Shown here: piece by piece, positions 23,997-31,798 of the stretch | How the letters are laid out: the number at the start of each line of letters is the position of its first letter | Numbering within the stretch: position 1 is the first letter of the stretch | Origin: Vreelandella jeotgali Hwa | GTDB taxonomy: Bacteria; Pseudomonadota; Gammaproteobacteria; Pseudomonadales; Halomonadaceae | Assembly (NCBI RefSeq): GCF_000334215.1 | Contig: NZ_AMQY01000021.1 | Span: 38,720 to 102,719, forward strand | Reading direction: 5' to 3' | DNA: 64,000 nucleotides | Notes under the pieces: generated by a model | What the model was told of the DNA's origin: nothing | What the model saw: only the letters and a program-made list of their open reading frames with translations | Database searches by the model: none | Position numbers and translations under genes: made by a program

Positions 23997-24442
23997 ATAC
24001 CGTGCAAGTGCAGCTAAGTGAGCTGGAACATCACATCCTGACCCGTCAAATCCTTCCCAAAATCCGAGAACTGATGGGTGACTCGGGTGAAAGCAGCCCG
24101 GCCCTCAACGCCGTGACCTCGATCCTCGACGCCTCGACGAAGACCGCCTCGTACCTGTGGACCAACGGCTCGGGCCGGATCGAGTTGGAGATTCAATGCG
24201 AGCACATCGACGCCGTTGCCCAAAGCGGCAACAACGAACCCCCGACCCGGGCCGTCATCAACGACGATCCGTTCCTGGCCCACCAGCTCAGGTCCATCAG
24301 CGTGGACGCTTTGGCCCGGGAGCTGACGGAAAGCGGCATGCTGTTCAGCGACATTCTCGAAAAGTCACGAGATGACATGGAAATGCACCTGTTATGGCAG
24401 GCCTGCTGGGACCTGTTCGACAACCGCCCGGAGATCGGCTGA
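23993..24442 (+). CDS. unknown helical phage protein, 149 aa
   Basis: MNTVQVQLSELEHHILTRQI opens a mixed but mainly helical protein; AAAAAAGGAGACAAA precedes the start. A central beta part (GSGRIELEIQCEHIDAVA) is followed by a C-terminal helical region with DDMEMHLLWQACWDLFDN. No motif is recognised. It is tightly coupled to the HTH gene before it. Confidence 0.6.
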   Translation: MNTVQVQLSELEHHILTRQILPKIRELMGDSGESSPALNAVTSILDASTKTASYLWTNGSGRIELEIQCEHIDAVAQSGNNEPPTRAVINDDPFLAHQLRSISVDALARELTESGMLFSDILEKSRDDMEMHLLWQACWDLFDNRPEIG

Positions 24443-24443
24443 T

Positions 24444-24767
24444 ATGCAAGCGCCCCACACCGACAGCCTCATGACCGCCAACGACATTCTGGCCCAGGCC
24501 AAGCAGCACATGGCCGACCGAGCCAACACCTACGACAAGCCGTCCGGCGAACGCAGCATGGCGGCCACTGTCGACGCCTTCATCGCCGTCACCGGCGACG
24601 GCGCCCTGGATACCGAGGAGCGGGGCTGGCTGTTCATGTGCCTGCTGAAGCTCGTCCGCTCACAGCAGGGCGACTACCGCGCCGACAACTACCAGGACCT
24701 CGCCGCGTACGCGGGGCTCACCGGCGAAGCGGCTTTTCACGAACGCAATAACACGCAGAGCGAGTGA
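24444..24767 (+). CDS. DUF6378-type phage protein, 107 aa
   Basis: The signature DRANTYDKPSGERSMAATVD, then AVTGDGALDTEERGWLFMCL and LKLVRSQQGDYRADNYQDLA plus AAYAGLTGEAA matches the short all-helical phage family I recall as DUF6378. It is thought to relate to MazG-like all-alpha NTP pyrophosphatases because of the ER...EE pattern, but biochemical proof is unknown to me. A second in-frame ATG ten codons in is also possible. It starts one base after the previous stop. Confidence 0.65.
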   Translation: MQAPHTDSLMTANDILAQAKQHMADRANTYDKPSGERSMAATVDAFIAVTGDGALDTEERGWLFMCLLKLVRSQQGDYRADNYQDLAAYAGLTGEAAFHERNNTQSE

Positions 24768-24771
24768 CACC

Positions 24772-25050
24772 ATGCCCAACCCTCTCGATTACGACGCCGA
24801 TGAAGACTTCCGCAACGCCTCCATGACCACGGTCAACCGCACCGTCCAGGCGCTGACCGACGAGGAAGACGAGGCGCTTGTCGATCATTACATCGACTGG
24901 GTGATCGACAACCAGCCCGAGGCACTGCGCCGCCTGCTGATTCAGCCGGCCGAGGCCGTCGATATCCTGGAAGCCTACGCCGCGGCGCTGGAGGAGGAAG
25001 AAGCCGACAACGACCTCAGCGCCCAAATGCACCGATTCGAGGATGCCTGA
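24772..25050 (+). CDS. small acidic phage protein, 92 aa
   Basis: MPNPLDYDADEDFRNASMTT leads into a helical, very acidic protein (LEEEEADNDLSAQM near the end) with QALTDEEDEALVDHYIDWVI in the middle. The stop overlaps the next ATG by one base. Charge suggests a protein-binding or DNA-mimic role, but no family is recognised. Confidence 0.55.
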   Translation: MPNPLDYDADEDFRNASMTTVNRTVQALTDEEDEALVDHYIDWVIDNQPEALRRLLIQPAEAVDILEAYAAALEEEEADNDLSAQMHRFEDA

Positions 25051-25319
25051 TGGTTCAACCCGTCGAACAGATCGTCCGGCAGCTGGAAAACAATCCCGAT
25101 TTCTACCGATCCATCGCCAACACCCTGGATCAGGCTGCCACCCAATATCCCAACCCCGATGACCGCCTGCGGATCGTGGCCATCATGCTGTTTGCTGCCG
25201 TCGACATGGATTCCTCGACGATGACCGAACAGGCCATGAAAGCGATCCCCGACGCGATCACCGCCGTCGCCAAACACCTGATGGAAGAAGGCACCGCGCC
25301 CTCCTCCACCGTTCACTAG
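25050..25319 (+). CDS. small helical phage protein, 89 aa
   Basis: MVQPVEQIVRQLENNPDFYR begins a helical protein with an RIVAIMLFAAVDMDSSTMTE helix that is amphipathic rather than transmembrane. It lies directly before the DNA polymerase gene, with a stop nine bases before the polymerase start. No family is recognised. Confidence 0.55.
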   Translation: MVQPVEQIVRQLENNPDFYRSIANTLDQAATQYPNPDDRLRIVAIMLFAAVDMDSSTMTEQAMKAIPDAITAVAKHLMEEGTAPSSTVH

Positions 25320-25328
25320 GGAGACGAC

Positions 25329-27194
25329 ATGAACATCTTCGGCAGGGACTACACGCTCGTCACACTCGACTTCGAGGCGTTCTTCGGCACCGGCTGCTCG
25401 CTCAGCCTCCAGGCCATGAACACCTACACCTACCTCGACCATCCCGACTTCTCGCTGCACGGCGTCGGGGTCAAGGTGGACAACGGCGCAACGCAATGGA
25501 TCGCGCCGGACGTGCTGGAGGACGAGCTGCGCGAGCTGTTTGACAACGCCGACAAACCCATCGCCCTTCTGTGCCACAACACCAACTTCGACGGCTTCAT
25601 CCTGCACCACTTCTGGGGGCTGTACCCGGCGCTCTACCTGGACACCCTGGCGATGTCCCGGGGCATGTTCCCCAACCGCAAGCACGGGCTGAAGGACCTG
25701 GCCGAACGCCTTTGGCCGGGGGACCCGTCGATGCGCAAGGGCGAGGAGCTGGTCAACTTCCGCAACGTGACCACCGAACAGCTTTACGGCGACCCGGAGC
25801 TGCTCGACTCGATGGCGGAATACTGCATCCAGGACGTCGACCTGACCCACGCCGCCTTCCTGCGCATGGCGCCCTTCTACCCGGAGGACGAGCTGGAGAT
25901 CATCCACCTCACCACCCAGATGGCGTGCCAGCCGCTGTTGGAGCTTGACCGCGAGCAGCTGCTCGAAGCCCGCGACGGCTGGATCGCCGACCGCCAGGCG
26001 ATCATCGACGCCGCCGGCGTGGCCGAATCCACCCTCAACTCCAACCCGAAGTTCCAGGCGCTGCTGGAAAAGAACGGCGTGGCCATCATCGAAAAGGCCG
26101 ACCTGCAAACAGGAAAGATGAAGCCGGCGCTGGGCAAGGCCGACCTGGGCTTTCAGCAGATGCGCGACGCCAACCCGGGCCTCAAGCACCTGTTCGATGG
26201 ACGCGTCGCCGCCAAGTCGGCCGGGGAGATTCGCCGGGCCGATCGGTTCCTGGAAACCGCGTCGATCTGCGGCGGCAGGATGCCCATGCCGTTGAACTAC
26301 TACTCCGCAGCGACGGGCAGGTACGGCGGTTCCGAGAAGCTGAACGTCCAGAACATGAACCGCGGATCGGCGCTGCGCACCTCCCTGTGCTCCCCGGACG
26401 GTTACATGGTGGCCGTGGCGGACTCATCCAACATCGAGGCGCGGATGCTTGCATGGCTCGCCGGCCAGGAAGAACTGCTCCACGTCTTTCGCACCGGCGG
26501 TGACGTCTATTCGCACTTCGCCACCGAGCTGTACGGCCGGCCGATCAGCAAGGCCGACAACCCACACGAGCGGTTCATCGGTAAGGTCTGTGTATTAGGA
26601 CTTGGTTATGGACAAGGGCACAATCGGTTCCGCGACAACATGGCCGCCGGCATGCTGGGCGGGCCGCCGGTCATCTACTCGGATCAGGAAGCCCGCAACG
26701 TGGTACAGACCTACCGCACCATCAACTACATGATCCCGCTGTACTGGCAGCAGGCACAGCAGGCCATCGCCGATATGTACATGGGCCACGACGGCGACTG
26801 GGGCCCGCTGCGGATCACCCGCAACGCCATCATCATGCCCAACGGTATGGCGCTCCAGTACCCGGGCCTGCGCACGGACGACGAAGGCGGCTTCGAGTAC
26901 CACAACGGCCGGTTCTGGACGCGGCTATATGGCCCCAAGCTCGTGGAGAATATCACCCAGGCACTGTCCCGCATCGTGCTGTTCCAACAGATGCTCGACA
27001 TCAACCGAGCCATCACTCCGCACGGCGGCCGCGTCGTCCTCAACGTCCACGACGAAGTGATCGCCGTGGTCCCCGACGACACCGCCGAGGATGATTTCGG
27101 CACGATGATAAACGCCCTGCGAACACCACCCTCATGGTGCTCCGACCTGCCGCTGGATGGCGAGGGCGGCATATCCCGGAGCTACGACAAGTAG
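25329..27194 (+). CDS. family A DNA polymerase with 3'-5' exonuclease domain
   Basis: Residues 1-~190 are a DEDD proofreading exonuclease: D14/E16 in VTLDFEAFF, LLCHNTNFDGFI (Exo II) and YCIQDVDLTHAAF (Exo III). The polymerase part has motif A VAVADSSNIEARMLAWLAG, the O-helix region RFIGKVCVLGLGYGQG and motif C LNVHDEVIAVV. No 5' nuclease domain is present, as is usual for phage enzymes; 621 residues is normal. It would replicate the phage genome with the primase-helicase encoded next. GGGAGACGAC precedes the start. Confidence 0.9.
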   Translation: MNIFGRDYTLVTLDFEAFFGTGCSLSLQAMNTYTYLDHPDFSLHGVGVKVDNGATQWIAPDVLEDELRELFDNADKPIALLCHNTNFDGFILHHFWGLYPALYLDTLAMSRGMFPNRKHGLKDLAERLWPGDPSMRKGEELVNFRNVTTEQLYGDPELLDSMAEYCIQDVDLTHAAFLRMAPFYPEDELEIIHLTTQMACQPLLELDREQLLEARDGWIADRQAIIDAAGVAESTLNSNPKFQALLEKNGVAIIEKADLQTGKMKPALGKADLGFQQMRDANPGLKHLFDGRVAAKSAGEIRRADRFLETASICGGRMPMPLNYYSAATGRYGGSEKLNVQNMNRGSALRTSLCSPDGYMVAVADSSNIEARMLAWLAGQEELLHVFRTGGDVYSHFATELYGRPISKADNPHERFIGKVCVLGLGYGQGHNRFRDNMAAGMLGGPPVIYSDQEARNVVQTYRTINYMIPLYWQQAQQAIADMYMGHDGDWGPLRITRNAIIMPNGMALQYPGLRTDDEGGFEYHNGRFWTRLYGPKLVENITQALSRIVLFQQMLDINRAITPHGGRVVLNVHDEVIAVVPDDTAEDDFGTMINALRTPPSWCSDLPLDGEGGISRSYDK

Positions 27195-27225
27195 GTCACG
27201 GGCTATCGGGCAGCGCGGCGATGGC

Positions 27226-27251
27226 CTACAATTATACGCCTAGCATATTTA
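27226..27251 (+). promoter_or_regulatory. phage promoter box upstream of the primase-helicase
   Basis: CTACAATTATACGCCTAGCA followed by TATTTA. It is nearly identical to the box in front of terS. The coding start is 21 bases after the -10-like hexamer and a CGGAGAG ribosome site falls between. It gives the replication genes a second entry point after the polymerase. Confidence 0.6.
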
Positions 27252-27271
27252 TTTCCATCCCGGAGAGTTTC

Positions 27272-29782
27272 ATGTCTGCACCGATCAACTTTATCGCTCC
27301 CGCAGCCAACAAGCTCCGGCTATCGAAAACCGTCACCACCGAAGGTACAGAGCCCTACCCCCAGGTCAAGACCGTCAGCTCGCTGTCGTACAACGTCGGC
27401 AGCAACCTCGAAGGATTGCAGGAACTCAAGGACCTGCTGGTCGATAACGCCAAGGCCGGCAATGCCCTGATCAAGGGCCCGCTCAAGGAGCCCATCAACA
27501 GGCAATCCCGCGCCGGCAAATGCGACACCCGGGCGGCCACGTCTCTCATGGTGCTGGACATCGACGGCTGGATGCCCGACACCCCACTGCAGGACAACAT
27601 CACCCAGGCCGATCTGGTCCGGGCCGCGGAAAACGTCGTCAACCTGCTGCCCGAGCCGCTGAGCGCGACCAGCTACATCGTCAACGCCTCCAGCTCGACC
27701 GGCATCAATGCCTCGGGCGAGATCGGCCTGCACTTCTTCTTCCTGCTGGACTCGGCGGTTCACCCGAGTCACATGGAAGGCTACCTCAAGCACCTCAACT
27801 TCGCCTGCGAGGACATCACCGACCGCATCAAGCTCCAGGACAGCAAGATGAACGTCAAGTGGATCGTCGATCCGGTGGTGGCCCGCAACGCCCAGCTCAT
27901 CTACATCGCCCCGCCCACCTTCGGCGAAGGCACCCAGGACCCCTTCGAGTCCCACGAGGACCGCTGGGCGCTGGTCAAGAAGTCGCAGCACACCTGCAAC
28001 CTGGCCACCCCGGCAATGGCCGTGGACCGCCCGGCGCTGGAGGGCAGAGTCAACCGCCTGCTCAACCAGCTGCGTCGCAAGGAGGGCCTGTCCAAATTCA
28101 AACCGCGCAGCCGCACCATGACCGTGGGCGGCGAACGTCAGCGCGTGTTGACCAACCCGACGACGATGACCGTCAAGCTGGAGCATGTGACCGACGAGTT
28201 CGCCTACTGGAACGTCAACGGCGGCGATTCCCGGGCCTACTGGTGCCCGGCCGGCAACCCCGAGATCATCTACAACTTCAAGGGCGAGCAGCCGTTTTTG
28301 CTCAAGGCCGCCGACCAGGACGCCTACAACGAATACGTGGAAGCTCACGGCGACAAGATACGCCAGGTGAACGAAGTCAAACCGCTGCTGATCCGCGACC
28401 CCGAACGCGATGCGCTGTTCGCCGTCGAGTACATCCCCGCGCACAACACCGTCCACGACATCAACGAGATTTCGCGGCAGAGCATCGAGGACTGGATGGC
28501 GGATTTCGGCACCACGCCGCCCGATGCCATTCCGTCATGGCGCATCCGCTTCGACCCGCACAGCACCGTCGAGGTGGACTTCGACAACAGGGTCATCAAC
28601 ACCTTTACCCCGACGGAGATCATCAGAAACCCGCCGATGGTCATGCCCCACCACCAGGCGCTGACCCTCGGCCAGGCCGCCGAGAACATGCAGCAGCTGT
28701 GCCCCACCATCTACAAGGTGCTGTTTCACATCTGCGGCTCGTCCCACGACGACTTCGAGGCGTTCATCAACTGGCTGGCCTTCGCCATGCAGGAACGTCG
28801 CAAGGCCCACACCGCCTGGGTATTCAGCGGCGTGCCGGGCACCGGCAAGGGCATTTTCTACGAGCGGATTCTGCGCCCGATCATGGGCAAGCCGTACACC
28901 ATCCGCAAACGCCTCGACCACCTGGAGGAGCAGTTCAACGCCTACCAGGAGGAAGCGCTGTTCCTGATCTGGGAGGAGTTCCGGCTCAAGGACTCGAAGC
29001 AGTCGGGCAAGCTGCTCAACAAGATGAAGGACGACATCACTGCCGACGAGGTGAACATCCGGGCCATGCGTTCCAACGTCCGCTCGGTGGACAGCTACAC
29101 CAACTACATCTTCTTCTCCAACCACACCGACGTGATTCCCGTGGAGAAGGGCGACCGGCGTTTCAACATCGCGCCGCCGCAGATGGAACGGCTGGAGGTC
29201 ACCTACCCCGAGATTCGTACCGCGATCCAGAACGACCGGATCGAGGACGAGCTGGGCAGTTTCGCCGGCCTGATGCTGACCTACGACTTCGACGAGCAGG
29301 TAGCGCGGACCGAGCGCAACAACGACGCCAAGGAGAGCATGCGCATCGCCGCCATGTCGTCGATGGACCAGTTCGCCCACGCCATCAACACCGGCGATCT
29401 GACGTTCTTCTACCGCATCGAGGACTGCGAATCCGCCACCACGCCGGACAAGGCCATGCGCCAGAAGATCGCCACCACCTGCCTGAACGCCTGGAAGGAC
29501 GCGGCCCTCGGCGAGGAGCCCGCGATGGTCACCCTGGAAGCCCTGCACGTCTGCTTCGAGGTGATCTTCGAGGACACCATCGCCGCGATCAAGCTGCAAA
29601 ACGCCCTGGTTCGCCGCGACGTGATCTTCAAGCGTCGCCGGACCAAAAGCGGCAAGCGCAAGGCAACCACCCTGGTTCACTGGCAACTCAACGCCGAGGA
29701 ACACCAGGAGCTGGAAAGCGACGCCATCGCCTACGAGGTCCAGCAGGACAGCCACAACGACCCCCACCCGCTGATGCACTGA
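27272..29782 (+). CDS. primase (AEP) - SF3 helicase fusion, 836 aa
   Basis: The start MSAPINFIAPAANKLRLSKT is chosen for CGGAGAG upstream; the frame back to 27134 overlaps the polymerase gene. The N-terminal half carries archaeo-eukaryotic primase hallmarks: LMVLDIDGW (metal-binding Asp), NASSSTGIN, GLHFFFLLD (the sxH-like motif) and WIVDPVVARNAQL. The C-terminal half is a D5/DUF5906-like SF3 helicase: Walker A FSGVPGTGKGIFYERI (~525), Walker B EEALFLIWEEF and sensor NYIFFSNHTDVIPVEKGDRR. It would unwind and prime the phage DNA. Confidence 0.8.
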   Translation: MSAPINFIAPAANKLRLSKTVTTEGTEPYPQVKTVSSLSYNVGSNLEGLQELKDLLVDNAKAGNALIKGPLKEPINRQSRAGKCDTRAATSLMVLDIDGWMPDTPLQDNITQADLVRAAENVVNLLPEPLSATSYIVNASSSTGINASGEIGLHFFFLLDSAVHPSHMEGYLKHLNFACEDITDRIKLQDSKMNVKWIVDPVVARNAQLIYIAPPTFGEGTQDPFESHEDRWALVKKSQHTCNLATPAMAVDRPALEGRVNRLLNQLRRKEGLSKFKPRSRTMTVGGERQRVLTNPTTMTVKLEHVTDEFAYWNVNGGDSRAYWCPAGNPEIIYNFKGEQPFLLKAADQDAYNEYVEAHGDKIRQVNEVKPLLIRDPERDALFAVEYIPAHNTVHDINEISRQSIEDWMADFGTTPPDAIPSWRIRFDPHSTVEVDFDNRVINTFTPTEIIRNPPMVMPHHQALTLGQAAENMQQLCPTIYKVLFHICGSSHDDFEAFINWLAFAMQERRKAHTAWVFSGVPGTGKGIFYERILRPIMGKPYTIRKRLDHLEEQFNAYQEEALFLIWEEFRLKDSKQSGKLLNKMKDDITADEVNIRAMRSNVRSVDSYTNYIFFSNHTDVIPVEKGDRRFNIAPPQMERLEVTYPEIRTAIQNDRIEDELGSFAGLMLTYDFDEQVARTERNNDAKESMRIAAMSSMDQFAHAINTGDLTFFYRIEDCESATTPDKAMRQKIATTCLNAWKDAALGEEPAMVTLEALHVCFEVIFEDTIAAIKLQNALVRRDVIFKRRRTKSGKRKATTLVHWQLNAEEHQELESDAIAYEVQQDSHNDPHPLMH

Positions 29783-29789
29783 GGCCACC

Positions 29790-30698
29790 ATGACCGATCA
29801 GACCTTCGACCCGAAGAACTTCAAAAAACCCACGACCCTGAACCCCGAGGAGACAAAGCCGGCCGACGCCGGCGATACCTTCAACCCGGCCGCGATCAAG
29901 GGCCGCATGAAAGCCGCCGCCGAGGCCGAGGAACAACGAACCACCGACCTGCTCACCGCGCCGCTGGGCCCGGTGCCGACCTGGTCGTTTTCGCGGTTGA
30001 TGCAGTTTGAGAGCTGCCCCTACTCGATCTACCTCAAGAACGTCGAAAAGATGCCCGACCCGTCGGGCCCGGCCGCCGAGCGCGGGACGATGATCCACGA
30101 GCACATCGAAAACTTTATCCAGGGCGAGCACGACGACCTCAAGGGCCTGCGGCTCCCGGCCGGCATGAAGTCGGTCAACCTGGCGCCCTTCGAGAAGATC
30201 ATCGGCGGGCTGCGCTCGGCGTATGAAGAAGGTCGCGTCGGCGTCGAAGGCAACTGGGGCTTTACCCGGGACTGGACCACCACCGACTTCTTCGGCAAGG
30301 ACGTCTGGACCCGGATGAAGCTCGACGCCATCGAGTTCGACAGCGACACCTCGGCCCGCGTCCACGACTGGAAAAGTGGAAGGAAATTCAACAACGAACT
30401 CAAGCACAACCAGCAGGGAATGACCTACGCCATCGGCGCCTTCATGCGCTACCCGGAGCTGGAGTTCATCGAAACCTGGTTCGAGTACGTCGACCAGAAC
30501 GACAGGATGAGCAACACCTACACCCGCGAGCGGGCCATGTTGCTCAAGCCGATGATCGACCGCCGAGCCAACGAAATGACCACGGCGACGAAGTTCCCGC
30601 CGAAACCCTCGATGCACGCCTGCAAGTTCTGCCCCCACGCCAGGGTGCAGGAAGGCTTTGACGAGCCCGCGTGCCCCTACGCCTACCAGGAGACGTAA
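29790..30698 (+). CDS. Cas4/RecB-like iron-sulphur exonuclease, 302 aa
   Basis: The PD-(D/E)XK core shows GTMIHEHIENFIQGE (motif with H), then KLDAIEFDSDTSARVHDWKS (catalytic D and the DWK of the D-x-K motif) and NNELKHNQQGMTYAIGAFM (QxxxY motif). Four cysteines, C76, C278, C281 and C295 (SCPYSIYL; CKFCPHA; ACPY), are arranged as in AddB/Cas4-type 4Fe-4S nucleases. Phage versions resect DNA ends for recombination. It follows the primase-helicase by seven bases. Confidence 0.8.
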   Translation: MTDQTFDPKNFKKPTTLNPEETKPADAGDTFNPAAIKGRMKAAAEAEEQRTTDLLTAPLGPVPTWSFSRLMQFESCPYSIYLKNVEKMPDPSGPAAERGTMIHEHIENFIQGEHDDLKGLRLPAGMKSVNLAPFEKIIGGLRSAYEEGRVGVEGNWGFTRDWTTTDFFGKDVWTRMKLDAIEFDSDTSARVHDWKSGRKFNNELKHNQQGMTYAIGAFMRYPELEFIETWFEYVDQNDRMSNTYTRERAMLLKPMIDRRANEMTTATKFPPKPSMHACKFCPHARVQEGFDEPACPYAYQET

Positions 30699-30701
30699 CC
30701 C

Positions 30702-30764
30702 ATGACACTCACCACCCTACTCGATGTCCGCGAGCGCTGCATCGAAGGAGCGACAAGTGCTTAG
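30702..30764 (+). CDS. 20-residue leader-type peptide (tentative)
   Basis: MTLTTLLDVRERCIEGATSA starts three bases after the nuclease stop and ends inside the next gene, overlapping its GTG start. AGGAGACG is placed properly before it. It may only serve to deliver ribosomes to the following GTG-start gene. Confidence 0.3.
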   Translation: MTLTTLLDVRERCIEGATSA

Positions 30765-31035
30765 CGTCATTTTCCATCTCGACATCATCCTCGCCGCGGC
30801 CGACGGTACGCACCGCCGGCTGCCATCCACCGACCATCGCGTCTGCCGGCGCGACCAGCTCGACGATAGCCACTACCTCGACGTGGTGGCCCACTCGCTG
30901 TTCACGCAGTTCCGCTACACCCACCACAAGGTCGTGCGGGTGGTCATCAATCGTGCCGTGCTGCCGGGCAACGAGACCAAAGACATTCACTACATCGCCG
31001 ACTGCCGCGAGTCACAACAGGGAGACGCCGCATGA
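30757..31035 (+). CDS. unknown phage protein with GTG start, 92 aa
   Basis: GTG at 30757 is selected because AAGGAG lies six bases upstream; no better ATG exists. The product begins (M)LSVIFHLDIILAAADGTHR and is beta-rich with LDVVAHSLFTQFRYTHHKVV and RVVINRAVLPGNETKDIHYI. Its stop overlaps the next ATG. No family is recognised. Confidence 0.55.
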   Translation: MLSVIFHLDIILAAADGTHRRLPSTDHRVCRRDQLDDSHYLDVVAHSLFTQFRYTHHKVVRVVINRAVLPGNETKDIHYIADCRESQQGDAA

Positions 31036-31253
31036 ACGACCTGATGATCCCCTCATCGCAGGGCATGTACCGGATCGGTGCCAGACGCATCGAACCCGGC
31101 ACTGACGGCCAACACGTCACCGACGTCAACGAGGGCGAGGAGCCCGACTTCTACGGCGTCTACCTATCAATCGACGGCGAACCGTCCCAATGGGTTGCCG
31201 ACTACGACACGCTCAACAAAGCCATCGCTCACACAGGACACCATCATCCATGA
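31032..31253 (+). CDS. small unknown phage protein, 73 aa
   Basis: MNDLMIPSSQGMYRIGARRI leads into a short beta-rich protein (FYGVYLSIDGEPSQWVADYD) with a histidine-rich end (AHTGHHHP). It is coupled by ATGA overlaps to both neighbours. The function is not known. Confidence 0.55.
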   Translation: MNDLMIPSSQGMYRIGARRIEPGTDGQHVTDVNEGEEPDFYGVYLSIDGEPSQWVADYDTLNKAIAHTGHHHP

Positions 31254-31798
31254 CCGATATTCACGTATCCATCGACCTCGAAACCCTCGCTACACGTCCC
31301 GACGGCGTGATCCTTGCCATCGCGGCCGCCGCTCGATTGTCGAACGGCGAAACGGCCACGTATCTCAGCTACTGCAACGTCTATAGCCAGCAAGGCCGGA
31401 TGATCGACGAAGACACGGTCAACTGGTGGAAAACACAAGGCGATATTTATCGGCAAACGATGGACGCATGCGACAACGCCCCAACGCTGTCCGACACACT
31501 TGGCCAGTTTGCCGACTGGTACACGCTCCAGGGTGACGACAACGACCGGCTTTACCCCTGGGGCAACGGCGCGAATTTCGACATCGCCTTCCTCGAACAC
31601 GCCTTCAAGGAAGCCGGCATCCCCTGCCCGTGGCAGTTCTGGACGGCCCGGGACCTGCGCACCCTGAAGGATGTCACCCAGCGCCTGGGCAAATTCGAGA
31701 CAGTCAAGCGCGTGGGCACGCACCACAACGCCCTCGATGACGCCATCACCCAACTCAACCAGATCGAACAGTGCATGGAGGCCGTCAATGACAGCTGA
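31250..31798 (+). CDS. DEDD 3'-5' exonuclease (Rv2179c-like), 182 aa
   Basis: The DEDD residues are visible: D9 and E11 in VSIDLETLATRPDG, FDIAFLEHAF for motif II, and HHNALDDAITQL for the HxxxD motif III; TVNWWKTQ is a typical family element between them. Members related to Rv2179c act as 3'-5' exonucleases on RNA or DNA. In this setting it may trim mRNA or single-stranded DNA during replication. It overlaps both flanking genes. Confidence 0.75.
   Translation: MTDIHVSIDLETLATRPDGVILAIAAAARLSNGETATYLSYCNVYSQQGRMIDEDTVNWWKTQGDIYRQTMDACDNAPTLSDTLGQFADWYTLQGDDNDRLYPWGNGANFDIAFLEHAFKEAGIPCPWQFWTARDLRTLKDVTQRLGKFETVKRVGTHHNALDDAITQLNQIEQCMEAVNDS

Noticed and set aside
24444..24767. MazG nucleotide pyrophosphohydrolase
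   Set aside because: The protein is helical and of similar size, but the canonical EExxE...ExxD motif is not evident; only the family-level call was kept.
27520..29793. 757-codon frame on the plus strand overlapping the primase-helicase
   Set aside because: Arginine/glycine/proline-rich shadow in the +1 frame; the AEP and SF3 motifs lie in the other frame.
29790..30698. Cas4 of a CRISPR system
   Set aside because: The Cas4-like nuclease stands in a phage replication operon with no other cas gene; a recombination exonuclease is the better reading.
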